Positions 23,511-34,510 of a DNA stretch of 64,000 nucleotides are shown in pieces. This DNA is from Liolophura sinensis (taxonomy: Eukaryota; Mollusca; Polyplacophora; Chitonida; Chitonidae), in the NCBI RefSeq assembly GCF_032854445.1, contig NC_088305.1, forward strand, positions 7,195,606 to 7,259,605. Direction: 5' to 3'. Below the pieces are notes generated by a model, which saw only the letters and a list, made by a program, of their open reading frames with translations, ran no database searches and was not told the DNA's origin. The stretch's first letter is position 1. Each line of letters opens with the position of its first letter. Both the position numbers and the translations under genes were made by a program.

Positions 23511-23837
23511 GGGACCCGACCCTGCGGCCTCATTGGCCAGTACCGGGTGGGCGGCGGTGAGAACGAGGCTGTACATATATGTAAGCACATTCATGTAAGA
23601 ATATGTATGTGATTGTTTTTAGAGCTATATGTATGTTTTAGTGCAAATTAACCAAAAAAATGAACACAAAACATATACATGTAGTCACAATCAGCTTAGT
23701 TTAGAAGGTCGATTTATGGAACAGGGCGCTGATGTCAGATCTAATCATGACCCTATCTTTGTTTGAACCGCTATCCTTAGAAAACCTTTTTATGGGAAAA
23801 CGGAGCATTAAATACAGAGGCGTCAAGCGTGGATGTC

Positions 23838-25676
23838 TTAGCACTCTGAACAGATGACGCCAGCGTCCTCGGAGTGACCGCAATTGTGTCGTTTAGTGCT
23901 CCTAGGGCACGACAAGACGTTCAGTTCGTTCCCAGTGCACTGGACGTCATCCATGAAGATATTGTTCCCTCCAGAGCCGAAGAAACCCTTTGTCTTGGCC
24001 ATCCCGCCGCAGAAGCCCAGTTGACGACAGACCACTCTAGCGTCCTTGTCGTCCCACTTGTCGTCACAAATCGTCCCCCAAATGATGTCCTGGAACACCT
24101 CCACGCGACCCTCACGCTGGTGCTTCCCATCCGCCAATCGCAGACAAGGGAACTCGAACATGCACTCCACGGCGACGTCTTCATCGTGTTGGCAGTTGTG
24201 TTGCGACTCGTCGATTGCCGGACAGTCTAGAATGCTTTTCTCAATCCCTGTACAGGCGACGTTGTCCAAGTGGATGGGTCCCGTACCTTGTCCGAAGTCC
24301 GTGATGGGTCTGGTTTTACCGGTGCAGTAACCTAGCTCCTGACACACCACCATCGCGTCCACATCGTCCCAGCCGTCGTCGCATACCGTCCCCATGCTAT
24401 CGTTCATGAACACCTCCAGGCGGCCCGAAGACGACGTTCCGCCAACCAAGTCTACATTGCAGGCGGCACAGAACACGCCGGCTTCCTGACCGCGCTCGCA
24501 ACCTCCATGTCCAGGTTCACCGGGACACTCCATGAAACTGTTCTCGGAACCTTGACAAGCTACGGAATGCCTGTGGATGTGCCCGGTTCCCGGAGGGTAG
24601 GAATCCCCGAACCTTACCCGTCCCCGACAGAACCCCAGCTGACGGCAGATCACTTGGGCGTCCTCGTCGTCCCACTCTCGGCCACAGACCGTTCCCCACG
24701 TGTCGTTCAGAAAGACCTCTACGCGACCGTCGCGTTTACTGTGTCCGTCCATCAGGCGCACGGTGCCTGCAAACACAGAGGAACGAATCTGTCTGACGCA
24801 TATACGTATACCATACTTTATCATGCTAAATCTGTATACCGTGTAAACTGCTGAGTAAGCAATCAGACGTATGTACTTATTTCAGTGGGTCGTTCATACA
24901 TTTATTGATTTATTTCATCGTTGTTAAACACCTGATTTAAATTTGGTTCACCCTTAGGATTACTTTATAGGTTAAAAACCACACATCCAGTAGAATGTTA
25001 TCCTACCTTCCACACAAACAACTTCAAAACATTTTCATGATCAACAGGGGCCGATCCAACAAAGCCATATCTGACATTAGTCAAGATTTGATATATGATC
25101 TGATTATGAAAGATTATTTTTCAACCACAATAATGTTTTCTTAAGAAAACAAAGTCTAAAAATCCCACTTGGACACAAATACAGCTCAGAATATGAAGTT
25201 TGATTTAAATCCTTATTTTTGGACCGCAGGAGTTAAAAATAAGGAACACTAACAAGTGTTATGTTACTATGACTATAATTATACTTTGAACTGTAAAGTC
25301 TAAGCATTATATCGAATTTTTAAATTCTGACTAAAGGCAAAAATCACTTTGCATGGAATAAGCCACTGCGTATTAATCAACTGTGACAACGAGGGCCCGA
25401 CCATGAATAAAGAAATGGGGAGAATACCAGGAGAAGTTCCTCGAAGCATTGTCACGTGAATGCTCATGTTGACTTTGGTCATCACACCTTCACTGACAGG
25501 TCTGTGGAGCATTTCACACCTGCCCTGATCACGGAGGTAGTTCACGCCCGTGCATTCCTCATTCTTGTAACACTGGGCAATGCAGTGGCCGATGGAGGAG
25601 GATTTCTTCTTGACTACGCCCTGGCTTTGTACCACACGCCCATCCTCTGTGACCGGCATGAGGGAACAGGTGAAAC
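23838..25676 (-). CDS. Secreted PAN/apple - triple SRCR protein
   Basis: Two minus-strand exons join in phase 1. Exon 25676-25428 encodes a PAN/apple-like domain (FTCSLMPV, CIAQCYKNEECTGVNY, RCEMLHRPV). Exon 24766-23838 encodes three SRCR domains and ends in ICSEC-TAA. Each SRCR shows the family pattern (for example WGTVC, DDEDAQVICRQLGFC, then Cys-Gly before a C-terminal Cys): SRCR1 from VRLMDG, SRCR2 from VDLVGG, SRCR3 from LRLADG. There are seven visible cysteines in SRCR1 and SRCR2 and eight in SRCR3. SRCR domains bind ligands on secreted or surface proteins; a role in recognition or immunity is inference. A signal-peptide-like exon lies upstream at 27075-26999, which would give a protein of about 415 residues with no membrane segment. 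It sits beside a decayed sister copy (18113-18366). The 5' end and first Met are not fixed. Confidence 0.75.
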
Positions 25677-26039
25677 CTTGGGAAACATATATATACATAT
25701 ACATGCATACTGAAACTTCTGTTACTGACCTAGTTCTTTTGTACGCTGACATGTAGTTCTTTTGTACGCTTACAGCCTAAAGTCATTTTCAACACCACAT
25801 GTATTTTGGCCTCTTCACTACGGAGTGTATTTATAACATCCCAGTCAAAAAGTCACCATACTTAAATTACTGTCTCAATGAAACGCCCTATCAAAGACAC
25901 CAGGCAGGCTACATGGCACAAAAAGAACTTTACCAAGAATTTGAGAGACGACTGAACAAAAACAAACACATGTTGCATATTCAAGAGCTACGTATTCAAG
26001 AGAGCGATGACTTGGCATGATGTGAACCAGATGACACTG

Positions 26040-26625
26040 TATGAAAGGGACATTTTATCATTAAGCACCTGAATAATGGAATTGTTCTATAAACCCCACA
26101 TAAGAAAGGATCTGGCCTCTTAAAGTCACAGAAGAAAGGACATTTTCTCTTTAAGCAGTCGAAGAAAGGAAATTTTCTCTACAACCAACTGAAGACAGAA
26201 CCGGATCTGTTAAAAGCCACTGAAAAAAATGACATTTTCTCTTTAAACAACTGAAGAAAGGAACTTTCTCTAATAGCCATTGAAGAAAGATCTGGCCTCT
26301 TAAAGTCACTAAAGAAAGGACATTTTCTCTTTAAGCAGCTGAATAAAGGAACTTTTCTCTAAAAGCCACTGAACAAAGGACATTTTCTCTTTAAGCAGAT
26401 GAATAAACGAAATATTCTCTAAAAGAATCTGAAGAAAGGCTGGCCTCTTCATGCCACTAAAGAAAGGACATTTTCTCCTTAAGCAGCTGAAGAAGGGAAC
26501 TTTTCTCTAAAAGTCAATGAAGAAAGACCTGGCCTCTTAAAGCCACTGAAGAAAAAACATTTTCTCCTTAAGCACCCGATGAAAGGAACTTTTCTTTAAA
26601 AGCCACTGAAGACAGGAACTGTTCT
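26040..26625. repeat. 30-bp array, duplication unit 2
   Basis: About 19 units of the array at 18535-19665. Confidence 0.88.
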
Positions 26626-26998
26626 CGTTTCGCTGCTGTTTGAATGAGTGATTGTGGCCTAATAGCACCACTCCAGGATTATTGCAGTCACATTGGGACG
26701 AGCCACTCTTAGAAGATCCTCTTAAGTAAAGCTTTCTCTAAAAGCCACCAAAGAAAGGAACTTTTCTCTTTCAATACTGCTTGAATGAGTGATTATGGAC
26801 CAATAGCACCACTTCGGCATTATTGGGACGAGCCACTGTTAGAATATCCTCTTAAGTAAGGTTATAATGTCAAAATGAGATATTTGATCATACAATCTCT
26901 GCCTCTGTTTTCTATTAGAATAGCATAACTGTCTATATCACGTGTCACCCGAGTGTTGGCCTATCTCGAATGGACATTATACATATACACACAAATAC

Positions 26999-27075
26999 CT
27001 GGTTGAGTCCACTCGAGAAGCATGAACACAAAACACACAGCCGTAAAGCCTGCAGTCAGGTGCGGTGTACGAATC
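26999..27075 (-). CDS. Candidate leader exon of the PAN-SRCR gene
   Basis: Read on the minus strand: acceptor CTTTTCAG, then 77 nt, then donor CAG/GTATTT. In the frame whose end phase fits the PAN exon it encodes IRTPHLTAGF followed by a hydrophobic stretch TAVCFVFMLLEW and TQP-G, which looks like a signal peptide. The first base completes a codon ending in G, so a Met split over the upstream intron is possible but unproven. A related remnant lies at 19905-19960 in duplication unit 1. Confidence 0.4.
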
Positions 27076-27189
27076 CTGAAAAGTTAAAGACTTTTATTTA
27101 TGTGTTTGTCTGGTACTGAATTGTGACTGTTCATCGTATGACGAGGATGACCGACGCTTGATATGGCTGCAGTTCTTCAAAACTGGCCT

Positions 27190-27480
27190 GAATACATGAT
27201 TATTCACTCATCCATGACGAGGATCACTCATGACATGGCTGCAATGTTTCCAAACTGGCGTTAAACCATGATTATTCACTCATACATGACGAGGATCACT
27301 CATGACATGGCTGCAATGTTTCCAAACTGGCGTTAAACCATTCTTATTCACTCATACATGGCGAGGATCACTCATGGCATGGCTGCGATGTTTCCAAACT
27401 GGCGTTAAACCATACTTATTCACTCATCCATGACGAGAATCACTCATGATACGGCTAGAATGTTGCCAAATTGGTGTTAA
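27190..27480. repeat. 72-bp array, duplication unit 2
   Basis: About 4 units of the array at 20050-20800. Confidence 0.9.
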
Positions 27481-28576
27481 GCCACAATTATTCATGCCTT
27501 TATGATGATCCCCCAACAGCTGAAGGCTCAGTTCTAGGCTATTTTTATAAAATCTTCTCTAATTTGCATAAAACTTGCTCAGTAATTTTTTAGTCATGAT
27601 ATGACATAAGCCTGATAATCATTGTGTGTTCACGTTGGCGGTTGTCATGGTAACCAAATCTATCTTGAACTTTCCTGGATTTTATATTTTAACAAACGTA
27701 CACAAGATAGGGCAAAATAGCCCATCAGAAAAGTATTTATTAGGGAGATTACTTCAACGACTATCCTGTTTAATTTGTTGATAAAAAGATTAATGTTATA
27801 TACATTTTTAAAAATTTTTAATAAAGTGAGAGATTTTGAAAGTTTTCAAAAATTGTTTTAAATTTTTAAAATTTCTATAAGGATTATCTCGTTGATTATT
27901 CTCATTATCGACTGTCTATTTAATAATGTGTCAACATTTCCCCAATGGTATGCGAAGCTGGAGGAATATCTTTTGGGGATTCTTCTCATCAAAATTGAAA
28001 GAAAATAAACCCGTACTTTTTAAAAATTATTTTGTTTTATATTATCATACAAGCGAAATTAAGATGACAACATTAGTACAAAGGGGAAAATGTTAGAAGA
28101 TTTCAAATATTAAAGCTGACAATCTACAATCAAATCCTGTAAAACAGAAAAAAAAACAAAATCTACAACTCTCAGGGTTCCACCTATGGGGCAAGAATTC
28201 TGCGAATATTACAGTTCAACTTCCCAATTGTGTCACTCCTAAGCCACCATAAATTTGTGAAAAAAGAAACGCAGTAGTGCATGGGCCTGGAACTCATGGC
28301 CTGAATTTCTGTTTACTATGACAATTATCTCATGAAATACAAAGAAATAAAACAGTTATATTGCCCGCAGCTACACCTAGTCACCAGACCAGGCGCTGCC
28401 TGCTTTGATCTGCTGGAGAAGACCAACCAAGACATGGCTAAGATGTCACCAAACTGGCGTTGAGCCATAAATATTCTTTCATTCATGACGAGGATCATTG
28501 CTATGGGTGGATGAAACCTGAGAATGGTCGCCAGAAACCACCACAGATCGCTAACTTTTATAATTTTGTTTTATAT

Positions 28577-28690
28577 ATTTCTTTCATTGATGTTTTACGC
28601 CGTGCTCAAGAGTATTTCGTTGATACAACTGCGGCCAGCATTATGGTGGGAGGAAACCGGGCAGAGCCCTTGGGAAACCCACGATCATTA
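28577..28690 (-). mobile_element. Family-A SINE fragment, duplication unit 2
   Basis: Shares its truncation point (CCCACGATCATTAT) with the unit 1 copy. Confidence 0.87.
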
Positions 28691-28701
28691 TAATATTCTT
28701 G

Positions 28702-28950
28702 TATTTATTAATTTGATTGGTGTTTTACGCCGTACTGAAGAGTATTTTATTTATACGACTGCCGCCAGCATTATGGTGGGAGGAAATCGGGCAGAGCCCG
28801 CGGGAAACCCACGACCATGCGCAGGTTGCTGAACCTTCACGTGGGGCCGGAGAGGAAGCCAGCATGAGCTGGACTTGAACTCACACCGACATAATTGGTG
28901 AGAGACTCCTGGATCATTACGCTGTGCTAGAGCGCTAACCAACTGAGCCT
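28702..28950 (-). mobile_element. Family-A SINE, unit 2 only
   Basis: Full-length copy placed next to the shared fragment and absent from unit 1, so probably inserted after the duplication. Confidence 0.9.
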
Positions 28951-29455
28951 TGCATTTGATAACCAAAATAAACTCATTACAAGACGGCCATTTAAAACAA
29001 AAATGATGTTTATATCATGCGTTCTGCTTTAATCAGATGATGTCCTCTTAGCATTCCAAAAAGCACGCCAGTGAAACCTTACTGTCGGTATGACATAATG
29101 ACACAAGCCTTAAAATCATGCAATTCATTGTAGTTATTTAAGAAAATATAAAATAATACATGCTGGACCGTGACAGTCCCTGTTAATCCTTTGTGGTATT
29201 GTTATCACTATTGGTAGTGGCGCTTATAAAGTTTTTTATTCCCGTTGTAGTTGTTTATTGTCTACCTTGCTGTAAGGTCATTTGTCTTTGTCTTTTATTT
29301 CCGCACCCATTCAACAACTTTTTCACCACTCTGTTCTCTAATAAATAAATTCATATTATATCCGCGGGATAACACAAGCCCCTCGGAGTTTCCTCCGCCG
29401 TATCATGCGATGCTGTAAAACTTCAAAATTCGTACCGTGAAGCAAATAATAAAAA

Positions 29456-29707
29456 ATGAATACGTCAGTACATTCAGCTCGTATCATCCACAAACACCGA
29501 AATTTGTATAAGGCTCCAAAGAAAAGCCGTTTCTCCTACAAGACATTTCTTGTAACTGCTTTTGATCACACAGAATGTACGGTAACTGAAGACTTCGCTG
29601 ATGCTTTATTGCAAGGCCTATATTCCAGTATTTGTCATACCCAAAGAGACGGCAGTGAGGCTTACGGGTTCAGAACACCGGGCATGACAGCGGACATCCT
29701 GACTTAA
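29456..29707 (+). CDS. Hypothetical 83-codon ORF in duplication unit 2
   Basis: ATG to TGA, 83 codons, beginning MNTSVHSARIIHKHRNLY and ending GMTADILT. Basic N-terminal half, no signal peptide or membrane segment, family not recognised. The same stretch in unit 1 (from 22590) stops after 53 codons. It runs directly into a 27-bp array. It may be a fragment of a lost exon or chance; coding status is weak. Confidence 0.25.
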   Translation: MNTSVHSARIIHKHRNLYKAPKKSRFSYKTFLVTAFDHTECTVTEDFADALLQGLYSSICHTQRDGSEAYGFRTPGMTADILT

Positions 29708-29895
29708 AGCCTCTGTTGGATCATCAAGCTAAAGCTTCTGTCGGATCAGCAAGAAAAAAGCCTCTGTCGGGCCACAAAGAGTTAAAGCTTATGTCATGCC
29801 ATCAAGAGCTAAAGCCTCTGTCGGACCAGCAAGAGCTTAAGTCTCTGTTGGGCCACCAAGAGCTAAAGTCTCTGTCGCACCAGCAAGAGCTGAAT
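29705..29895. repeat. 27-bp array, duplication unit 2
   Basis: About 7 units of the array at 22835-23510, directly after the 83-codon ORF. Confidence 0.88.
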
Positions 29896-29962
29896 CCGAC
29901 CCTGCGGCCTCATTGGTCAGGATCGGGTGGGCAGCGGTGAGAACGAGGCTGTACATATATGT

Positions 29963-31010
29963 GATGGACGAGACGGCGCGGGCCGCAATCTGGTCAGCCA
30001 CTATACAGGCCTATACACGTGAAGATAAAAAATTTCACATAATCTATATAATCTAATAAGCCTAATTAAGAGGCACTTGGTAAAGGGTTCCGTAAACAGC
30101 TTTTGACATTCGCCTAAAATAAGTCAACTTCAGCACAAAGCTGGGTGTTTTGTCTCAGGTTTGTATTGAAACAACACATATTAAGAATCGTGTTTAAAAT
30201 ACTTACTTAAACCAAAATGACTGTCACTTCAAATGTCAAATGAAATCGACTGACCTGTGATCCTTCCATATATCTAATACTACTTCCATTTCCACTGATT
30301 AACTTCACAAAGTAAGGTATTTTGGCAACTCTAAAATATGACGCGTGCATGGCGATACATGCGTGATTCAATATTTCGCCTTTATTTAAAACATTTGCAA
30401 GAATTCTTATCGAAAATAGTATATGTAAAACCGAAATACTGAATCATGTATTACCTTGCGGCCCTTGATGGAGTAACCATTGGATCCCGTCATGCAAAGG
30501 TACAAGTTGTTGTTTTTCATACACAAAAGATACATATTCACCTCCATACCACTTTTTTTTGAATTCCCATTTCACTAGGAGTTAACGGTTGAAATTCGAA
30601 ATTGAGGCTGGATTTCCCCTGTACTTACCTGGCCATTTTGTTATTCGCGATGTGACCTTTTCTCAGTTACCTTTAAGAAGCACGTTAACTAGACTAGACC
30701 CAAGAAAGCCAAAGACACTTCTGATGTACCTCGCTCTGCTGAAATTTAGTATCTTCTTCTTTGTTCCATCTGCATGAATTATTCAGCGACAGCGATGGAT
30801 AAAGTTGGCACCCATCCAAGTCTACTATGACACGCGCTGAGTCATTGTTGTGTAGTCAACATAAAAGCAGGGTGAATTTTTACACAGGATAGGGATTATC
30901 CTAAATTATAAGACATTTCGATTGACGAACTATAGTACACTTGCATGTTCCCAAAATGAAAATAGTACTGTAAGAAATAGGAGAAGGCCTTTTAGAGTTA
31001 ACAGTAGACA
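29963..31010. other. Intergenic, no gene seen
   Basis: AT-rich single-copy-looking sequence between the segmental duplication and the 31-bp satellite. Short ORFs only (for example 30589-30777), none recognisable. Confidence 0.4.
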
Positions 31011-31014
31011 TTTT

Positions 31015-33140
31015 GAGAAAGACGTAGACCGCTTTATAGTAATAAGAATATACAGTAGACCGCTTTATAAGGATAAGAACGTACACTAGACCACTTTATA
31101 AGGACAAGAACGTACAATAGACCGCTTTGTAAGGATAAGAATGTACAGTAGAAAGCTTTATGAGGACAAGAATGTACAAGGTGTCCCAGAAGTCGCGCAC
31201 CATCCAGGTTGAGATTGAATGCTTGAGCTACAGAACGGTGTGTTGCCCCATTTCTTCCAAACATAAAAACCAATTCAACTCTGTCTTGTACTTTTAGTTT
31301 ATTAGCCATAATTAACTGTGAAAGAGAGAAAAAAAATTTAAAATCAGTATTAATCTGAAACACAGAAAAAAAATGAAAATCAGGATGGTGCACGACTTTT
31401 GGGACACCCTATACAGTAGACCGCTTTATGAGGACAGGAATGTATAGCAGACACATTTATAATGACAAGAATGTACAGTAGACCGCTTTATGAGGATAAG
31501 AATACACAGTAGACCGCTTTATAAGGACAAGAATGTACAGTAGACCGCTTTATAATGATAAGAATGTACTGTAGGTCGCTTTATAAGGATAAGAATACTC
31601 AGTAGACCGCTTTATAATGACAAGAATGTACTGTAGGTCGCTTTATAAGGATAAGAATACTCAGTAGACCGCTTTATAATGACAAGAATGTACAGTAGAC
31701 CGCTTTATAAGGATAAGAATACACAGTAGACCGCTTTGTAATGATAAGAATGTACTGTAGGTCGCTTTATAAGGATAAGAATACACAGTAGACCGCTTTA
31801 TAATGACAAGAATGTACTGTAGGTCGCTTTATGTACAGTAGACAGCTTTATAAGGATAAGAATGTACAGTAGACCGCTTTACGAGGACAAGAATGTACAG
31901 TAGACCGCTTTATGAGGACAAGAATGTACAGTAGACAGCTTTATAAGGAAAAGAATACACAGTAGACCGCTTTATAAGGACAAGAATGTACAGTAGACCG
32001 CTTTATGAGGACAAGAATGTACAGTAGACAGCTTTATAAGGATAACAATATACAGTATACCGCTCTATAAGGATAACAATATACCGAAGACCGCTTTATA
32101 AGGACAAGAATGTACAGCAGACACCTTCATAAGGATAACAATATATAGTAGACCGTTTATAGGTATAAGAATGTACAGTAGATCGTTCTATAAGCATAAG
32201 AATGTACAGTAGATCGCTCTATAAGGATAAGAATGTACAGTAGATCGCTCTATAAGGATAAGAATGTACAGTAGATCGTTCTATAAGGATAAGAATGTAC
32301 AGTAGATCGTTCTATAAGGATAAGAATGTACAGTAGATCGTTCTATAAGGATAAGAATGTACCGTAGATCGCTCTATAAGGATAAGAATGTACAGTAGAT
32401 CGTTCTATAAGCATAAGAATGTACCGTAGATCGTTCTATAAGCATAAGAATGTACAGTAGATCGCTCTATAAGGATAAGAATGTACCGTAGATCGCTCTA
32501 TAAGGATAAGAATGTACAGTAGATCGTTCTATAAGGATAAGAATGTACAATGGAACGCTTTATGAGGACAAGAATGTACAGTAGACCGCTTTATGAGGAT
32601 AAGAATGTACAGTAGACCGTTCTATAAGCATAAGAATGTACAGTAGACCGTTCTATAAGCATAAGAATGTACAGTAGATCGTTCTGTAAGGATAAGAATG
32701 TACAGTAGATCGTTCTATAAGGATAAGAATGTACAGTAGATCGTTCTATAAGGATAAGAATGTACAGTAGATCGTTCTGTAAGGATAAGAATGTACAGTA
32801 GATCGTTCTATAAGGATAAGAATGTACAGTAGATCGCTCTATAAGGATAAGAATGTACAGTAGATCGCTCTATAAGGATAAGAATGTACAGTAGATCGCT
32901 CTATAAGGATAAGAATGTACAGTAGATCGTTCTATAAGGATAAGAATGTACAGTAGATCGCTCTATAAGGATAAGAATGTACAGTAGATCGTTCTATAAG
33001 CATAAGAATGTACCGTAGATCGCTCTATAAGGATAAGAATGTACAGTAGATCGTTCTATAAGGATAAGAATGTACAATGGAACGCTTTATGAGGACAAGA
33101 ATGTACAATAGACCGCTTTATAAGGATAAGAATTTACGCA
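31015..33140. repeat. 31-bp satellite, about 60 units
   Basis: Unit ACAGTAGACCGCTTTATAAG then GATAAGAATGT. Two subfamilies: GACCGCTTTATAAGGACAAG flanks a homogeneous core (about 32160-33060) of GATCG(T/C)TCTATAAGGATAAG. The array is interrupted at 31177-31411 by a MITE. Confidence 0.95.
31177..31411 (-). mobile_element. Mariner-type MITE (235 bp) inside the 31-bp satellite
   Basis: Terminal inverted repeats of ~29 bp with four mismatches (AGGTGTCCCAGAAGTCGCGC at the left; AGGGTGTCCCAAAAGTCGTG on the opposite strand at the right), flanked by TA on both sides (31175-31176, 31412-31413). On the minus strand it keeps a start codon and a short transposase-like N-terminus (MANKLKVQDRVELVFMFGRN, then a V-A-F-N block) before losing coding sequence. 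It is an internally deleted derivative of a TA-targeting Tc1/mariner-superfamily element. Confidence 0.75.
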
Positions 33141-33530
33141 GATCCAGAACCTCCATTGAAATTCTTTTGCGTTCACACATTCTTTCGTGTTCACACATTC
33201 TTTCGTGTCGACACATTCTTTCGTTTAATATAAAATAATATAAATGAGATAAGCACAGGATAAACATGTGTACATTTCGCTATTGAAAAGGGCTCAGATC
33301 TTCCGCGTACTTAAATAGCTTCTTCTATCTTTTATCTTTTTTGTAGCTCGATGCCATCGTGCTTCCTGAGTTGCTGTATATACGTATGCCTGTGTTGAAC
33401 GTTGTGCTTGACAAATTTTCAGCCATATGACTGCGAGGAGTCATTCGGTGTGTGTATATATACTGTGTATTCTCGTGGATGGGCGAGTTTATGTTGTCAA
33501 AGTGCTAACGTCGATGAATTACATGTATAC
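33140..33530. other. Intergenic, no gene seen
   Basis: Three copies of TTCACACATTCTTTCGTG-like sequence near 33173-33222, otherwise unremarkable. Confidence 0.4.
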
Positions 33531-33539
33531 GTATCATCT

Positions 33540-33655
33540 CGCAGACACCAGATATGACACTCCACCCAGTCACATTATACTCTCAACTCCCAAGGCTGAG
33601 CGCCAAGCGAGTCAGCAACAAATACTATTTTTAAAGACTTTGGTACCGAAGACAT
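33540..33655 (-). mobile_element. Family-B SINE, middle fragment
   Basis: GACACCAGATATGACACTCC is the reverse complement of the middle of 47240-47440 with few changes. Confidence 0.65.
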
Positions 33656-33814
33656 AACACGTAAATTGTCGCCCAGTAACAGGACTACATGCATGTTCAT
33701 AAATAAAGAGCTAACAAAGTATATTCGTTAAACCATAGCCGTGGTGTTCATGAAAGCGAGGAAACTGCAAACTCAACCAAACCTCATGTCAACAGCTATA
33801 GTATATGGTCCCAC

Positions 33815-34090
33815 GGGGCCTCCGTGGCTCAGTTGGTTAGCGCGCTAGCGCAGCGTAATGAACCAGGAGTCTCTCACCAATGCGGTCGCTGTGAGTTCAA
33901 GTCCAGCTCATGCTGGCTTCCTCTCCGGTCGTACGTGGGAAGGTCTAACAGCAACCTGCGGATGGTCGTGGGTTTCCCCCGGGCTCTGCCCGGTTTCTAC
34001 CCACCACAATGCTGGTCGCCGTCGTATAAGTGAAATATTCTTGAGTACGGCGTAAAACACCAATCAAATAAATAAACAAATAAATAAATA
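33815..34090 (+). mobile_element. Family-A SINE, full length (reference copy)
   Basis: tRNA-like head CCTCCGTGGCTCAGTTGG (A-box region) and GTGAGTTCAAGTCCAGC (B-box region), a middle domain (CATGCTGGCTTCCTCTCCGG, GCGGATGGTCGTGGGTTTCC), tail AGTGAAATATTCTTGAGTAC / GGCGTAAAACACC and (AAATA)n. Flanked by an imperfect target duplication TATGGTC(C/T)CA. It resembles tRNA-headed SINEs with a conserved central domain reported from molluscs; the family name is not asserted. Confidence 0.93.
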
Positions 34091-34094
34091 TATG

Positions 34095-34510
34095 GTCTCA
34101 TACGTCAACTGCTATCGTATCTGGTCGTATAACATGTGAACTGCTTTGGTATCTGCTCACATACCATGTCAACTGCTATCGTATCTGCTCACATAACATG
34201 TTAACTGTTATCGTATCCGGTCACATAACATGTCAACTGCTTTGGTAACTGGTCACATAAAATGTCAACTGCTTTGGCATCTGGTCACATAAAATGTCAA
34301 CTTCTTTGGCATCTGGTCACATAACATGTCCACTGCACTGGTATCTGGCAACATAACATGTCAACTGTTTTGGCATCTGGTCACATAAAATGTCAACTGC
34401 TTTGGTATCTGGTCACATAACATGTCCACTGCACTGGTATCTGGCCACATAACATGTCAACTGCTTTGGTATTTGATCACATAAAATGTCAACTGCTTTC
34501 GTATTTGGCC
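34095..34510. repeat. 32-bp minisatellite
   Basis: About 13 units of CTGCTTTGGTATCTGGTCAC then ATAACATGTCAA, starting directly after a SINE. Confidence 0.92.

Larger units (their letters stand above)
18430..23582. repeat. Segmental duplication, unit 1
   Basis: Colinear with 25910-29962. It starts near the shared block AATTTGAGAGAC(A/G)ACTGAAC and ends at the shared GGCTGTACATATATGT. In order it contains a 30-bp array, single-copy sequence with the leader-exon remnant, a 72-bp array, ~1 kb single-copy AT-rich sequence, a SINE fragment, the broken 83-codon ORF and a 27-bp array. It is about 1.1 kb longer than unit 2, mainly because its arrays have more units. Confidence 0.85.
25910..29962. repeat. 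Segmental duplication, unit 2
   Basis: The same order of blocks as 18430-23582 with fewer tandem units (30-bp array 26040-26625, 72-bp array 27190-27480, 27-bp array 29705-29895) and one extra SINE (28702-28950). It lies 5' of the intact minus-strand PAN-SRCR gene and includes its candidate leader exon. Confidence 0.85.

Noticed and set aside
22838-23594. Coding protein of nine-residue repeats (LKPLSDQQE or AGPTEALAL)
   Set aside because: The frame breaks within the array in unit 1 (LCRTNRSENHS), both strands are open, and there is no start context. Kept only as a repeat, with the adjacent 83-codon ORF noted as weak.
23874-24854. Plus-strand ORFs opposite the SRCR exon
   Set aside because: Antisense shadows of the SRCR coding sequence; the minus frame has the conserved cysteines and domain order.
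31015-33140. CRISPR array
   Set aside because: Direct repeats are contiguous with no unique spacers, in eukaryotic DNA.
33815-33900. Functional tRNA gene at the SINE head
   Set aside because: Boxes A and B are present, but the sequence does not fold to a full cloverleaf by eye and is followed by a SINE body and tail.
33824-34055. Recurrent ORFs beginning MAQLVSALAQ... in many places
   Set aside because: They are readings of the family-A SINE head and middle (also at 7396, 10807, 13264, 14287, 53086, 56918 and 58652), not genes.
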